Source: Nicoletella semolina (GTDB taxonomy: Bacteria > Pseudomonadota > Gammaproteobacteria > Enterobacterales > Pasteurellaceae). From it: DNA of 64,000 nucleotides. The stretch covers positions 42,876 through 106,875 of the forward strand of contig NZ_SLXJ01000007.1 of NCBI RefSeq assembly GCF_004345745.1, written 5' to 3'. Below are positions 1-8,752 of this stretch, one piece after another. The first letter of the stretch is position 1, and each line of letters opens with the position of its first letter. A program made the translations under genes and the position numbers. Under the pieces are notes generated by a model, which searched no databases, was not told the origin of the DNA, and saw nothing but the letters and a program-made list of their open reading frames with translations.

Positions 1-203
1 AATGTTGCAAAATAGGAATCCGTTTCAGAGACGGCAACAATGATTTGTATAATATTAGGGTGAGAGAGAAATGGACTTAATGAATGCTCCAAAACCGTTT
101 TTCCGTCTAATTGTAAATATTGTTTGGGAATATTTGCTTGCATTCGACTGCCAACGCCTGATGCTGGAATAATAGCGATGATCTTAGGTTGAATGTTATT
201 CAT
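1..203 (-). CDS. ispD: 2-C-methyl-D-erythritol 4-phosphate cytidylyltransferase, N-terminal part
   Basis: Only the first 67 or so codons lie in the window; the gene continues past the left edge. Translation from the ATG at 203 reads MNNIQPKIIAIIPASGVGSR, the N-terminus of IspD with the nucleotide-binding AAGxGxR-type loop (here ASGVGSR), followed by a Pro-Lys-Gln-Tyr segment. IspD transfers CMP to methylerythritol phosphate in the non-mevalonate isoprenoid pathway in the cytosol. It starts 22 bases downstream of ftsB on the same strand; ftsB-ispD is a classic gammaproteobacterial pair, so co-transcription is likely. Confidence 0.9.
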   Translation of the reverse strand, partial: MNNIQPKIIAIIPASGVGSRMQANIPKQYLQLDGKTVLEHSLSPFLSHPNIIQIIVAVSETDSYFAT

Positions 204-225
204 TATATTCACCTCTCATATTTTT

Positions 226-501
226 CTAATGGCGTGGGACAATACGATAGAAAGTTTCATCACTTTTCACCATTTCTCTCTCAAGTCTCGCTCGTTCTTC
301 TAAAGCATTAACGCCCGTTTTCAAATCATAAATTTCTGCCATAATTAATTGGTTTCGAGAGTGTAATTTTGCATTATGTACTTCCAATTCCACTACATTT
401 TCTCTAACTACTTCGTAATCTAGCCAACCGTTTTTCCCTAGCCAAAAACTATATTGAAAATAACATAATAAAGTAAACAAAATAGCGGTTAATATACGCA
501 T
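226..501 (-). CDS. ftsB: Cell division protein FtsB
   Basis: 91 residues, the usual FtsB size. One N-terminal membrane segment (about residues 3-21) is followed by a periplasmic helix rich in Glu, Asn and Leu (about 28-70) that should form the coiled coil with FtsL, then a short C-terminal part ending in FYRIVPRH. In the family FtsB, FtsL and FtsQ form the trimer that activates septal wall synthesis. The position directly before ispD supports the call. No second membrane segment or signal cleavage site is visible. Confidence 0.9.
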   Translation of the reverse strand: MRILTAILFTLLCYFQYSFWLGKNGWLDYEVVRENVVELEVHNAKLHSRNQLIMAEIYDLKTGVNALEERARLEREMVKSDETFYRIVPRH

Positions 502-579
502 TTCTATTATCCTAAAAATAAATAGTTATCGTTTTATCATAAATGATTAATTTTAATTCGTTCTAAAACATCTAAAATG

Positions 580-593
580 TAGAATACATTCTA
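580..593. promoter_or_regulatory. Short palindrome upstream of the pckA promoter
   Basis: Arms TAGAAT and ATTCTA separated by AC form a perfect inverted repeat. Further TTCTA and TCTA copies lie just upstream at 561-574. It sits about 50 bases before the CRP site of pckA and could be an operator for pckA or for ftsB on the other strand. The cognate protein is unknown and chance is possible in such AT-rich DNA. Confidence 0.3.
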
Positions 594-639
594 TCAAAGC
601 TGCATTTGTATTGGCGATTTTTTTTGAAATTTTCAAAAG

Positions 640-689
640 TGTGAAGTAGATCAAATTATTTTTTTATAAAAATGTTTATAATCTCGCCA
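640..689 (+). promoter_or_regulatory. Class II CRP-activated promoter of pckA
   Basis: TGTGAAGTAGATCAAA at 640-655 matches the CRP consensus TGTGA-N6-TCACA in all but one base. A perfect -10 hexamer TATAAT lies at 677-682, which puts the start of transcription near 689 and the centre of the CRP site at about -41.5, the class II spacing. A gaggt ribosome site follows at 706-710. CRP control of PEP carboxykinase is known in E. coli; the exact start point here is inferred. Confidence 0.8.
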
Positions 690-714
690 CATTTATTTAG
701 CTATTGAGGTCTGT

Positions 715-2328
715 ATGTTTAATCAAATTGTTACCCAACTTGAACATCTTGGTATAACCAATATGAAAGCTATTGTCTATAATCCAAGCTATTCGCAACT
801 TTTTGAAGAAGAAACGCAGTCTGAATTAGCGGGATTTGAGAAAGGTTATCTTACGACTTCAGGTGCAGTTGCGGTGGATACAGGGATTTTTACAGGACGT
901 TCACCTAAAGATAAATATATTGTATTGGATAAAACCACACAAGATACGGTGTGGTGGACTTCTGAACAGATTAAAAATGATAATAAACCCATGACACAAT
1001 CAACGTGGCAAGCTCTAAAAAATCTCGTTACTCAGCAGCTATCAAACAAGCGGATATTTGTGGTTGATGCGTTTTGTGGAGCGAATAGAGATAGTCGTGT
1101 AGCAGTACGCATCATTACGGAAGTCGCTTGGCAGGCACACTTTGTCAAAAATATGTTTATTCGTCCAACAGAAGAGGAGTTAGTTGATTTCCAGCCTGAA
1201 TTTGTAGTGATGAATGGTTCAAAAGTGACCAATCCGAATTGGAAAGAGCAAGGCTTAAATTCTGAAAATTTTGTTGCGTTTAATCTCACTGAAAACATTC
1301 AACTGATTGGTGGAACGTGGTACGGCGGTGAAATGAAAAAAGGGCTATTTTCACTGATGAATTATTGGCTGCCACTCAAGGGGATTGCTTCAATGCATTG
1401 TTCTGCGAATGTTGGCGAAGCGGGTGATGTTGCTATTTTCTTTGGTTTATCAGGCACAGGAAAAACAACGCTTTCAACCGATCCGAAGCGTAAGCTTATC
1501 GGTGATGACGAACATGGCTGGGACGATAATGGTGTGTTTAATTACGAAGGTGGCTGTTATGCAAAAACGATTAATCTTTCCGAGGAAAATGAACCTGACA
1601 TTTATCGAGCTATTCGCCGAGATGCCTTGTTGGAAAATGTGGTAGTTAAAGAGAATGGCGAGGTAGATTTTGCTGATGGTTCTAAAACTGAAAATACTCG
1701 TGTTTCCTATCCTATCTATCATATTGATAACATTGTTGAACCCATTTCCAAAGCAGGCCACGCTAAAAAGGTAATTTTCCTGACCGCAGATGCATTTGGC
1801 GTGTTGCCGCCTGTATCAAAACTTACGGCAGAACAAACCAAATACTACTTTCTATCAGGTTTTACTGCTAAATTGGCTGGAACGGAAAGAGGAATTACCG
1901 AACCGACTCCAACATTTTCAGCTTGTTTTGGTGCGGCATTCCTGTCTCTCCACCCAACAAAATACGCAGAAGTATTATTAAAACGTATGGAAGCAGTTGG
2001 TGCAGAGGCTTATTTGGTCAATACGGGCTGGAATGGCACGAATAAACGGATTTCACTAAAAAATACTCGAGCGATTATTGATGCGATATTAGATGGTACT
2101 ATTGAGAATGCTCAAACAACGCAATTGCCGATTTTTAATTTAGCTATTCCAGCAAGCCTGCCAAATGTAGATAGCGCAATTTTAGATCCTCGTCATACTT
2201 ATGAAAACGAAGCTGATTGGTATAAAAAGGCTGAAGATCTAGCACTCCGTTTTACTCAAAATTTTGCAAAATATATATCAACGAAAGAGGGAGAGAAATT
2301 GGTGGCTGCAGGACCTCAAATTTTATAG
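715..2328 (+). CDS. pckA: Phosphoenolpyruvate carboxykinase (ATP)
   Basis: 537 residues, close to the 540 of E. coli PckA. The enzyme converts oxaloacetate plus ATP to PEP, CO2 and ADP: the first step of gluconeogenesis, or the reverse, CO2-fixing direction used for succinate formation in capnophilic Pasteurellaceae. Visible marks are the Arg in [12 protein letters not shown], the kinase P-loop [11 protein letters not shown] around residues 244-254 (Lys250), and the following IGDDEHGW metal-binding kinase-2 motif. The start at 715 is preceded by a good ribosome site (gaggt). Transcribed alone from the CRP promoter just upstream; a long hairpin follows the stop. Confidence 0.97.
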   Translation: MFNQIVTQLEHLGITNMKAIVYNPSYSQLFEEETQSELAGFEKGYLTTSGAVAVDTGIFTGRSPKDKYIVLDKTTQDTVWWTSEQIKNDNKPMTQSTWQALKNLVTQQLSNKRIFVVDAFCGANRDSRVAVRIITEVAWQAHFVKNMFIRPTEEELVDFQPEFVVMNGSKVTNPNWKEQGLNSENFVAFNLTENIQLIGGTWYGGEMKKGLFSLMNYWLPLKGIASMHCSANVGEAGDVAIFFGLSGTGKTTLSTDPKRKLIGDDEHGWDDNGVFNYEGGCYAKTINLSEENEPDIYRAIRRDALLENVVVKENGEVDFADGSKTENTRVSYPIYHIDNIVEPISKAGHAKKVIFLTADAFGVLPPVSKLTAEQTKYYFLSGFTAKLAGTERGITEPTPTFSACFGAAFLSLHPTKYAEVLLKRMEAVGAEAYLVNTGWNGTNKRISLKNTRAIIDAILDGTIENAQTTQLPIFNLAIPASLPNVDSAILDPRHTYENEADWYKKAEDLALRFTQNFAKYISTKEGEKLVAAGPQIL

Positions 2329-2352
2329 GTACATTAATCATTTGATAGCACA

Positions 2353-2383
2353 GTGGGTAAGGACATAGGCTGTCCTTACTCAC
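2353..2383 (+). terminator. Long hairpin after pckA
   Basis: Thirteen-base arms (2353-2365 and 2371-2383) pair with one G-T, around a five-base loop. No T-run follows on the plus strand, so it is either a weak intrinsic terminator or an mRNA-stabilising hairpin for pckA. It also separates pckA from the comEC promoter. Confidence 0.5.
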
Positions 2384-2405
2384 ATAAAAAACGACCAAAT
2401 TCTAT

Positions 2406-2427
2406 TTTTGCGATCTCGATCGCAAAA
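2406..2427 (+). promoter_or_regulatory. CRP-S (Sxy-dependent competence) site of comEC
   Basis: A perfect 22-base palindrome: TTTTGCGATC, TC, GATCGCAAAA. This is the competence regulatory element known in Haemophilus influenzae, which differs from ordinary CRP sites by C instead of T at position 6 (TGCGA rather than TGTGA) and needs Sxy/TfoX as well as CRP. A weak -10 (TTTATT, 2447-2452) lies at the distance expected for activation from about -42. The downstream gene comEC (rec2) belongs to this regulon in H. influenzae. Confidence 0.85.
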
Positions 2428-2501
2428 TCAGATTTAACTTTTCCGATTTATTCATAAATCCAGCATACTTGGCTTGAGATAGCTAGGGAGCTGAAAGAAG
2501 T

Positions 2502-4820
2502 ATGGATCGCTTGGTCATTGGGTTTGTTGTGTTAATGCTACCAATTACGGTATTACCCCAATCCTTTTTTCCTTTGATTATCAACATATTCGCACTAGCT
2601 TGTATCGTGGCATTGTGGTTTAGAACATCGCTTGTCATATTATTCGCATTACTTTTGATAAATTATAGCTATATTGACAGTGTTGCGAAAAAATCAATAA
2701 CAGAGGCTGATTTTGCCGACACACAAACGATTCAAATTGTACAAATTTTAAAGCAACAAGACTACCAAACAGCAATAGGTGAAACACATACTGGAAAGCG
2801 GTTATATCTGCATTGGCAGAGTGAAATTCCCTTAATCCTTTCTGCTTATTACCAAATTAAACTCGTACCAAGACCCATTTCTGCAAGACTAAATAAAGGC
2901 AATTTTGATCGCCAACGCTGGTATGTTGCACAACATATTGACGCCATTGCAACCGTAAAAAAAGCACAATTAATTGAAAATAAAGCATTATCTTTTCGAG
3001 CAAGCTGGTTATACCGCATAAAAAAACAACTGACTGATCTATCCAGTGAAGGAATACTATTAGCATTAACACTTGGTGAAAGAGCGTGGCTAAAAGCCTC
3101 GGATTGGGCAATTTTCCAACATACGACCACTGCACATTTAATCGCTATTTCTGGGTTACATATTGGGCTGGCAATGGGATTTGGCTTTTGGCTTGCAAAG
3201 GTTATGCAATGGCTTATATTAAAATATGGAAGAAATTTTAATTTTATTGGACTCGGCTTTTCCTTTCTTTTTCCTCGCATTATAGGGCTGATTTTTGCGC
3301 TAAGTTATAGTTCCCTCGCAGGCTTTTCTATTCCAACACTGCGAGCATTATTAGCAATCGTCTTTGTTTTTCTTTGTCAGTTAAAACGCAGATGTTATAC
3401 GCCTTGGCAGTATTGGTGGCGAGTTATCGCTTTGTTATTATTATGTGATCCATTGACACTACTGTCTGATAGCTTTTGGTTATCCATTTTAGCTGTAGGC
3501 AGTCTAATTATTTGGTATCGCTATTTTCCTCTTAAACAATTTCCGTGGTGTGAAAATTGCAAAAAATTTCATTTATTCAACCGCTTGTTATTGTCATTAG
3601 CTCATTTACAACTTGGGATATGGCTGGTTTTTTCGCCTGTGCAGCTCTTCTTTTTTGAAGGGACATCTCCTTTCGCTTTTTTAGCCAATATGCTTATTGT
3701 GCCGATGTATAGTTTTTTGCTCGTACCGCTTATTTTTATAAGTTTAATGACAGACAATATTCTTCAGACTTGGCAGCTAGCAGACTGGCTAGTGCAAATA
3801 AGTATGTACTTGATTGAGCCATTAAGTCATTATTGGTTTAATTTAAGCACAGAATCACAATGGCAGCTGTTAAGTATAAATTTATTATTTTTGGTGATTT
3901 TATGGGCAATTATTCAACGCACTTCAAAATTCATTATGAGTATCTTATTTATTTTGCTTATCCTATTTAATCGTAGCTATGCTTTTTTTGAATGGCTATT
4001 TCCTTTCCCTTTAGTACAGTGGGTGCATTTTGATGTCGGGCAAGGATTAGCTATGGGGTTGATTTATAAAGAAAAGGGGGAGAAAAAAGCGATTTTATAC
4101 GATACAGGGGCGAAATGGGCTGGCGGTTCAATGGCTCAATTAGAGATTATTCCTTATTTAATCAGACAGGGGATTGATGTTGAAGCACTGTTTGTGAGCC
4201 ACGATGATAACGATCATTCAGGCGGGGTAAAACCATTATTAAAGCGTTACCCTAAAGCAAAATTAGTGGTTTCTGGACAAAATAATTATGGACATCATAA
4301 AGTTGAGCATTGTCAGCTTGGCACATATTGGCAATTTGGTGATTACATCAATATCAAAGCGGTCTATCCTCACTCAATTATTGCAAATAAAAAAGCGAGA
4401 GCAAGAAATGAAGATTCTTGTGTATTACAGGTTGAAATCAAAGTGGGTGAGTATGATAAAAAAATCAAAGAATATCGGCTATTATTGACGGGAGATAGTG
4501 GAGTAGAGCAAGAGCGTATTTTTTCTCCCCTAGTCGGAAAAATTAATTTTTTGCAAGTGGGACATCACGGTAGTAAAACGAGTACCAGTCATACATTACT
4601 AGCAACAACACAGCCTGAATGGGCAATTATTTCGTCGGGGAGATGGAATCCGTGGAAGTTGCCTCATCAAAGTATTTTAGCCAATTTACAACAGCATAAA
4701 ATCTCTGTTTTAAATACCGCAGAAACAGGTATGATCACGGTTAGTTTTTATGAGAGCCATTATGAAATACAATCTACTAGAACAGTATTCAGTCCGTGGT
4801 ATCAACAGCTTTTTCATTAA
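2502..4820 (+). CDS. comEC: ComEC/Rec2 family DNA uptake channel
   Basis: 772 residues. Order: two or three N-terminal membrane helices, a soluble OB-like region (about 60-165), the polytopic Competence domain (about 170-505, with ISGLHIGLAMGFGFWL at its start) and a cytoplasmic metallo-beta-lactamase-like domain (about 510-770) carrying HDDNDH at residues 567-572, the family form of HxDxDH. The protein carries the single DNA strand across the inner membrane during natural transformation. The gene is monocistronic, follows a CRP-S palindrome, and itself contains an uptake sequence. In many relatives msbA-lpxK lie next to it; here lolA follows 103 bases later. Confidence 0.95.
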   Translation: MDRLVIGFVVLMLPITVLPQSFFPLIINIFALACIVALWFRTSLVILFALLLINYSYIDSVAKKSITEADFADTQTIQIVQILKQQDYQTAIGETHTGKRLYLHWQSEIPLILSAYYQIKLVPRPISARLNKGNFDRQRWYVAQHIDAIATVKKAQLIENKALSFRASWLYRIKKQLTDLSSEGILLALTLGERAWLKASDWAIFQHTTTAHLIAISGLHIGLAMGFGFWLAKVMQWLILKYGRNFNFIGLGFSFLFPRIIGLIFALSYSSLAGFSIPTLRALLAIVFVFLCQLKRRCYTPWQYWWRVIALLLLCDPLTLLSDSFWLSILAVGSLIIWYRYFPLKQFPWCENCKKFHLFNRLLLSLAHLQLGIWLVFSPVQLFFFEGTSPFAFLANMLIVPMYSFLLVPLIFISLMTDNILQTWQLADWLVQISMYLIEPLSHYWFNLSTESQWQLLSINLLFLVILWAIIQRTSKFIMSILFILLILFNRSYAFFEWLFPFPLVQWVHFDVGQGLAMGLIYKEKGEKKAILYDTGAKWAGGSMAQLEIIPYLIRQGIDVEALFVSHDDNDHSGGVKPLLKRYPKAKLVVSGQNNYGHHKVEHCQLGTYWQFGDYINIKAVYPHSIIANKKARARNEDSCVLQVEIKVGEYDKKIKEYRLLLTGDSGVEQERIFSPLVGKINFLQVGHHGSKTSTSHTLLATTQPEWAIISSGRWNPWKLPHQSILANLQQHKISVLNTAETGMITVSFYESHYEIQSTRTVFSPWYQQLFH
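3580..3588 (-). repeat. DNA uptake sequence, Actinobacillus type
   Basis: ACCGCTTGT on the plus strand, i.e. ACAAGCGGT on the minus strand, followed on that strand by an AT-rich stretch and TTTTTTGCAA about 20 bases on, the extended uptake motif of the A. pleuropneumoniae clade. It marks self-DNA for transformation. It lies inside comEC. Confidence 0.85.
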
Positions 4821-4923
4821 TGCTGATTTTTCTAATCTAGAATTTAGTGATAATATGTCTCAAGACTATTGTACTAGTGTATTAATGTTACTTACACTGA
4901 AATGAGTACGATTAAGAGGGAAT

Positions 4924-5547
4924 ATGAAGAAAAAATTGTTTCAAGCTATTTTTTTTAGTGCTACGACATTGTCTAGCTTTGCTTTTGCTGATGTGCATTC
5001 CGTTGCAGAATTACAGAGACGTTTAGAAAATGCCAATCAATATAATGCAGATTTTGAGCAGATTGTGCGTTCAAATAAAGGCGTTGAGATACAAAAAGGT
5101 GACGGAAAATTTTTTGTTAAACGCCCAAATTTATTCCGAATGGAGACTAACACGCCACAAGAAAATACCATTATTTCTGACGGTAAGGCTTTGTGGTTTT
5201 ATGATCCTTTTGTTGAACAGGTAACAGTGAATGGGCTGGAAGAGTCAGTGAGTAGTACACCATTCGTTTTACTGACTAGTAATGATAAATCGCATTGGGA
5301 AAAATATGATGTTACACAAAATTCGGATACTTTTACTTTAAAACCGAAATCAAAGAGCACAATTAAACAGTTTGATTTGCGAATTGATGATAAAGGGGTA
5401 CTGAAAGGGTTTAGTGTTATTGAACAAGATGGACAGAGTAATTTATATATATTGCGTAATATTTCAACTGCAACGCAGCCAAGTTCACTTTTTCAATTTT
5501 CTGCTCCTAAAGGAACAGAGATTGATGATCAACGTACTAAAAAATAA
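4924..5547 (+). CDS. lolA: Outer-membrane lipoprotein carrier protein
   Basis: 207 residues with a Sec signal peptide (basic MKKK, hydrophobic 5-20, cleavage after AFA before DVHSV). The mature protein has the LolA pattern: [32 protein letters not shown] and a C-terminal LYILRN segment. LolA ferries outer-membrane lipoproteins from LolCDE across the periplasm to LolB. Start follows aagagggaat (ribosome site). The gene is 103 bases after comEC and 98 before trpR, so it could have its own promoter. Confidence 0.95.
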   Translation: MKKKLFQAIFFSATTLSSFAFADVHSVAELQRRLENANQYNADFEQIVRSNKGVEIQKGDGKFFVKRPNLFRMETNTPQENTIISDGKALWFYDPFVEQVTVNGLEESVSSTPFVLLTSNDKSHWEKYDVTQNSDTFTLKPKSKSTIKQFDLRIDDKGVLKGFSVIEQDGQSNLYILRNISTATQPSSLFQFSAPKGTEIDDQRTKK

Positions 5548-5645
5548 CACAACGGCTACGTTTGCATAATTTAAAAAGGATCTAACCTCTTGTACTTTAT
5601 CATCTGTTGTATTAGATGTATTGATGTTTAAATGGATAAAATAAA

Positions 5646-5951
5646 ATGAAAAATATTTATCAATCTCGTGATCCACAGGAATGGCAGCAATTTTTAATCC
5701 TGTTACAAAATGCAATTAAAGAAGATAAATTGGATTTGTTACTTTCTATTTTTTTAACTATTGATGAACGTAATGCTTTGGGATTACGTGTGCAAATTGT
5801 GCGTGAATTGCTGAGCAATACGCTTTCGCAACGAGAAATTCAGCAGCAACTCAATACGAGTGCCGCTACAATTACAAGAGGGTCGAATATGCTCAAGACA
5901 GTTGATCCTGATATACTAGATTGGATCAATCATCAGCTAAACCATAAATAA
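5646..5951 (+). CDS. trpR: Trp operon repressor
   Basis: 101 residues. The helix-turn-helix at about 61-83 (SQREIQQQLN then ATITRGSNML) is the signature of TrpR, and the all-helical dimer core precedes it. With tryptophan bound it represses trp and related genes. It is followed 27 bases later by mtgA, the same pair seen in Haemophilus influenzae (trpR-mtgA), so the two are probably co-transcribed. No convincing TrpR operator was found in front of it. Confidence 0.94.
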   Translation: MKNIYQSRDPQEWQQFLILLQNAIKEDKLDLLLSIFLTIDERNALGLRVQIVRELLSNTLSQREIQQQLNTSAATITRGSNMLKTVDPDILDWINHQLNHK

Positions 5952-5978
5952 TGCATAATTATATCGAGAAGCATTTAA

Positions 5979-6698
5979 ATGATTGGGAGAGCATTTCATC
6001 GTCTATTAAGAAAAATAGCGGTTACGATTGGCAAAATTTTAGCGGTATTGGCTGGATTTTATATTATCCTTACACTGCTTTTTATGGTCGTGCCTGTGCC
6101 ATTTTCGTCTTATATGGCTCAGAGAAAAATAGAAAGTTGGTTACAAAGAAAAGATTATTCCATTGAATATGATTGGGTCAATTTAAAACAAATTTCTTGG
6201 CAAATGCAGATGGCGGTTATTGCCGCAGAGGATCAGAAATTTGAGCAGCATTTTGGGTTTGATTTTCAATCAATTGAAAAAGCGTTACAACGCAATGAAA
6301 AAAGCAAGAGAAAACCGAGAGGAGCTTCAACGATTTCTCAACAAACAGTTAAAAATCTCTACCTTTGGCATGAGGCAAGCTGGACGAGAAAGGTCATTGA
6401 AGTGCCGCTAACGCTGTTGGTTGAAAATATTTGGGATAAATCTCGTATTTTAGAAGTTTATTTGAATATTGCTGAATTTGGATACGGTATTTTTGGCGTA
6501 GAAGCAGCAGCTCAATATTATTTTCATAAATCCGCAAATCTTTTAACCTTGCAGGAGGCATCGCTTTTAGCTGCTTCATTACCTAACCCTCATATTTTTA
6601 AAGTGAAATCTCCAAACGCAGCAATGCGTACTCGCCAACACTGGATTATGCGACAGGTTCAGAATTTAGGCGGTGCAGCCTATTTAGATAAATTATAA
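5979..6698 (+). CDS. mtgA: Monofunctional biosynthetic peptidoglycan transglycosylase
   Basis: 239 residues: a cytoplasmic N-terminus, one membrane segment (about 18-40) and a glycosyltransferase family 51 domain. Motifs in order: EDQKFEQHFGFD with catalytic Glu84, RGASTISQQ, and LNIAEFGYGIFGVEAAAQYYF. It polymerises glycan strands from lipid II at the outer face of the inner membrane without a transpeptidase domain. Probably co-transcribed with trpR. Confidence 0.95.
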   Translation: MIGRAFHRLLRKIAVTIGKILAVLAGFYIILTLLFMVVPVPFSSYMAQRKIESWLQRKDYSIEYDWVNLKQISWQMQMAVIAAEDQKFEQHFGFDFQSIEKALQRNEKSKRKPRGASTISQQTVKNLYLWHEASWTRKVIEVPLTLLVENIWDKSRILEVYLNIAEFGYGIFGVEAAAQYYFHKSANLLTLQEASLLAASLPNPHIFKVKSPNAAMRTRQHWIMRQVQNLGGAAYLDKL

Positions 6699-6736
6699 AT
6701 TTGCCAGCCTATTGGACTTAGATGAAAGAATATGAA

Positions 6737-7663
6737 ATGAAATTATTAATGCTTTGCCGAGAACCTCGTTTATATAGTTGTCAGCGTTTAGCCGAGGCAG
6801 CAAAAGGATTTGGTATTGATCTTGATATCCTTGATCCTAATCGTTTTCATATTAAATTAGCACCTTCAGGCACTGAACTTCATTATCAACGAGGCAAGCA
6901 TTTCGATAAGAAAAGCGTAAATGAACCAATCGTTTGCTTAGACCTTATGAACGAATATCAAGGCGTCTTACCTCGCTTTGGCACATTGAGTACAGAAATG
7001 GGGTGTAATGTATTACGTCAATTTGAGCTAGCAGGCATTGTAACATTAAATAGTTCCGCCGCTTTTCGACTAGCACGAGATAAGTGGCAATCGCTACAAC
7101 TGTTGCACGCTCAAGGTATTCCTATTCCGATCACCGTATTTAGTGGTGATCTTTTTAACAATAGGGATAGTGTAGCTCAATTTTCCTTTCCTGCTGTCAT
7201 TAAGACATTGTCAGGCTCACAAGGTGTTGGAGTAATGTTAGCAGAAAATCGTAGCAGTGGAGTAAGTATGCTTGATACCTTGCGAGCTGCCAATATTCCT
7301 ACTTTATTACAACAGTTTATTGCAGAATCAAGTGGGCGAGATATTCGAGCATTTGTGATTGGGGATAACGTTGTTGCAGCAATGCAACGAGAAAGCTCAA
7401 CGGGTGAATTTCGAGCCAATATTCATCAAGGTGGGCAAGCAAAAGTATTAAACTTAACAAAAGAGGATCAAGATTTAGCCGTCCAAGCCACTAAAGCATT
7501 AGGACTTGATGTGGCTGGCGTGGATTTAATTGAAACCCACTCTGGCTTGCAAGTTCTAGAAGTGAATGCGAGCCCAGGGTTAGAAATGATTGAATCTGTG
7601 AGCCAAATAGATATTGCAAATCTAATCATTCGTCATCTTTTGCAAAAAATAGAGGAAAATTAA
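6737..7663 (+). CDS. rimK: RimK-family ATP-grasp ligase (ribosomal S6 modification type)
   Basis: ATP-grasp protein of the RimK family, 308 residues from the chosen start. N-terminal lobe MKLLMLCREPRLYSCQRL resembles RimK MKIAILSR; the ATP-grasp fold follows (PAVIKTLSGSQGVGVM, then a metal-binding DVAGVDLIE and EVNASPGLEMIE). RimK adds glutamates to the C-terminus of ribosomal protein S6; related members act on other substrates, so the substrate is inferred. An in-frame ATG at 6722 lies five codons upstream, but GAAAGA at 6724-6729 is well spaced for 6737, which also fits the family. Converges on bioD. Confidence 0.85.
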   Translation: MKLLMLCREPRLYSCQRLAEAAKGFGIDLDILDPNRFHIKLAPSGTELHYQRGKHFDKKSVNEPIVCLDLMNEYQGVLPRFGTLSTEMGCNVLRQFELAGIVTLNSSAAFRLARDKWQSLQLLHAQGIPIPITVFSGDLFNNRDSVAQFSFPAVIKTLSGSQGVGVMLAENRSSGVSMLDTLRAANIPTLLQQFIAESSGRDIRAFVIGDNVVAAMQRESSTGEFRANIHQGGQAKVLNLTKEDQDLAVQATKALGLDVAGVDLIETHSGLQVLEVNASPGLEMIESVSQIDIANLIIRHLLQKIEEN

Positions 7664-7711
7664 CCGCTAGTCAAAAACGAGTTATTAACAAAGATTGAGA
7701 TGTGTGAATTA

Positions 7712-8437
7712 CTAATAGCTCAATCTAAAATGGTGTAATAATGGTCCTGGTGATTGTATAAAATCCGTAAGATCTTTTTTATCCGCTTGCCCAATATAAG
7801 GGATTTGCCCTAATAGTGGTGCGTTAATCCGTTGGCTAAGTAATTCAATGAGTTCTGCATAATGGCGTAAACCAGGGTTAATGCGATTTGCTACCCAGCC
7901 TAATAATTTTACGCCTTGTTGTTGCATTACTGATGCGGTGAGTAAGGCGTGATTGACGCAGCCTTCTTTAATTCCAACAACTAAGATAGTGGGAATTTGG
8001 TGCTGATTGACCCAGTCGGCAAAAGTAATATCTTTATTAATTGGTGTTAGCCAGCCGTAAGTTCCTTCAACCAAAACGTGTTGATATTTTTGTTCTAATC
8101 GTGCCAAGTCCCTATCAAGTTTTTCTTTGCTAATATGACGAACGGCATCAAGAGCTGCAAAGACTGGCGTGCTAGAATGGATAAAAGAGTAGCTATTGAT
8201 CTCTCGATACTGCACTGAAATTGGGCAGCTTTTTTGTAATAATAGAACATCACTATTATTTTGGCAGGCATAATCGTCCATATTGGGTTCAGTCGGAAGA
8301 GAGTCATCGCCACCACAAGCGATAGGTTTATAACCTACGCTGGTAATCTCATATTTTGCCAATAATTGTATCAGTGTGCGAGTAACGATGGTTTTCCCAA
8401 CATCGGTATCGGATCCTGTAATAAAAAGTGTTGCCAT
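7712..8437 (-). CDS. bioD: Dethiobiotin synthetase family protein
   Basis: 241 residues with P-loop GSDTDVGKT at 8-16, the family form of GTDTxVGKT, then KPIACGG (substrate Lys), VEGTYGWLTP and a nucleotide-specificity region near GWVANRINP. Dethiobiotin synthetase closes the ureido ring from DAPA, CO2 and ATP in biotin synthesis. No other bio gene is nearby, and Haemophilus-type genomes often carry a second, stand-alone bioD copy; this is probably that copy. A hairpin (AGATTGAG/CTCAATCT, 7692-7726) lies at its 3-prime end. Confidence 0.9.
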   Translation of the reverse strand: MATLFITGSDTDVGKTIVTRTLIQLLAKYEITSVGYKPIACGGDDSLPTEPNMDDYACQNNSDVLLLQKSCPISVQYREINSYSFIHSSTPVFAALDAVRHISKEKLDRDLARLEQKYQHVLVEGTYGWLTPINKDITFADWVNQHQIPTILVVGIKEGCVNHALLTASVMQQQGVKLLGWVANRINPGLRHYAELIELLSQRINAPLLGQIPYIGQADKKDLTDFIQSPGPLLHHFRLSY

Positions 8438-8585
8438 AATTTTGCTTATATAATTTTGTAATAAATAGCCTGTAATGAACCGTGAAAAATAAAGACAATG
8501 CGTAGTTTAACGAAAAATTTACAATAAAATAATGTTCTTGATCAAAGTTTTATGTATTTGTCTATTCTTTGATAGGGACTTCATT

Positions 8586-8663
8586 ATGCATTTATTGCCA
8601 CTATGTTTACATAAAGCATTATTTAATCAGCATTGTTGCCCTAAAAAGAATGAAATCGGCTAA
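8586..8663 (+). CDS. Possible 25-residue cysteine-containing peptide
   Basis: ATG with an AGGGA ribosome site seven bases upstream (8574-8578) opens a 25-codon frame, starting MHLLPLCLHKALFNQHCC and ending in a Lys/Asn-rich tail, stop TAA. It lies in the 315-base stretch 8438-8752 between bioD and rnd that otherwise holds only AT-rich DNA and an ATCAAAG/CTTTGAT inverted repeat (8541-8573) just before the frame. Not recognised. It may be a small protein, an upstream leader, or chance. Confidence 0.3.
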   Translation: MHLLPLCLHKALFNQHCCPKKNEIG

Positions 8664-8752
8664 AATGCTCAGAGGTAAAAATCTTTGATATTAACCGCTT
8701 AATTTAGCAACTTATGCAATAATTTAACTACGTTATAACCGAAAGAGAAAAA

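Noticed and set aside
4870..4893. GTACTAGTG upstream of lolA, and GTACTTTAT upstream of trpR, as possible TrpR operators.
   Set aside because: Only the left half resembles the TrpR box; the right half and spacing do not fit.
5951..6166. Reading frame overlapping the start of mtgA.
   Set aside because: It overlaps the well-supported mtgA in another frame and has no family features.
8541..8554. TTGATCAAAG before rnd as an FNR site.
   Set aside because: Only one half-site; the second half is not at the right spacing.
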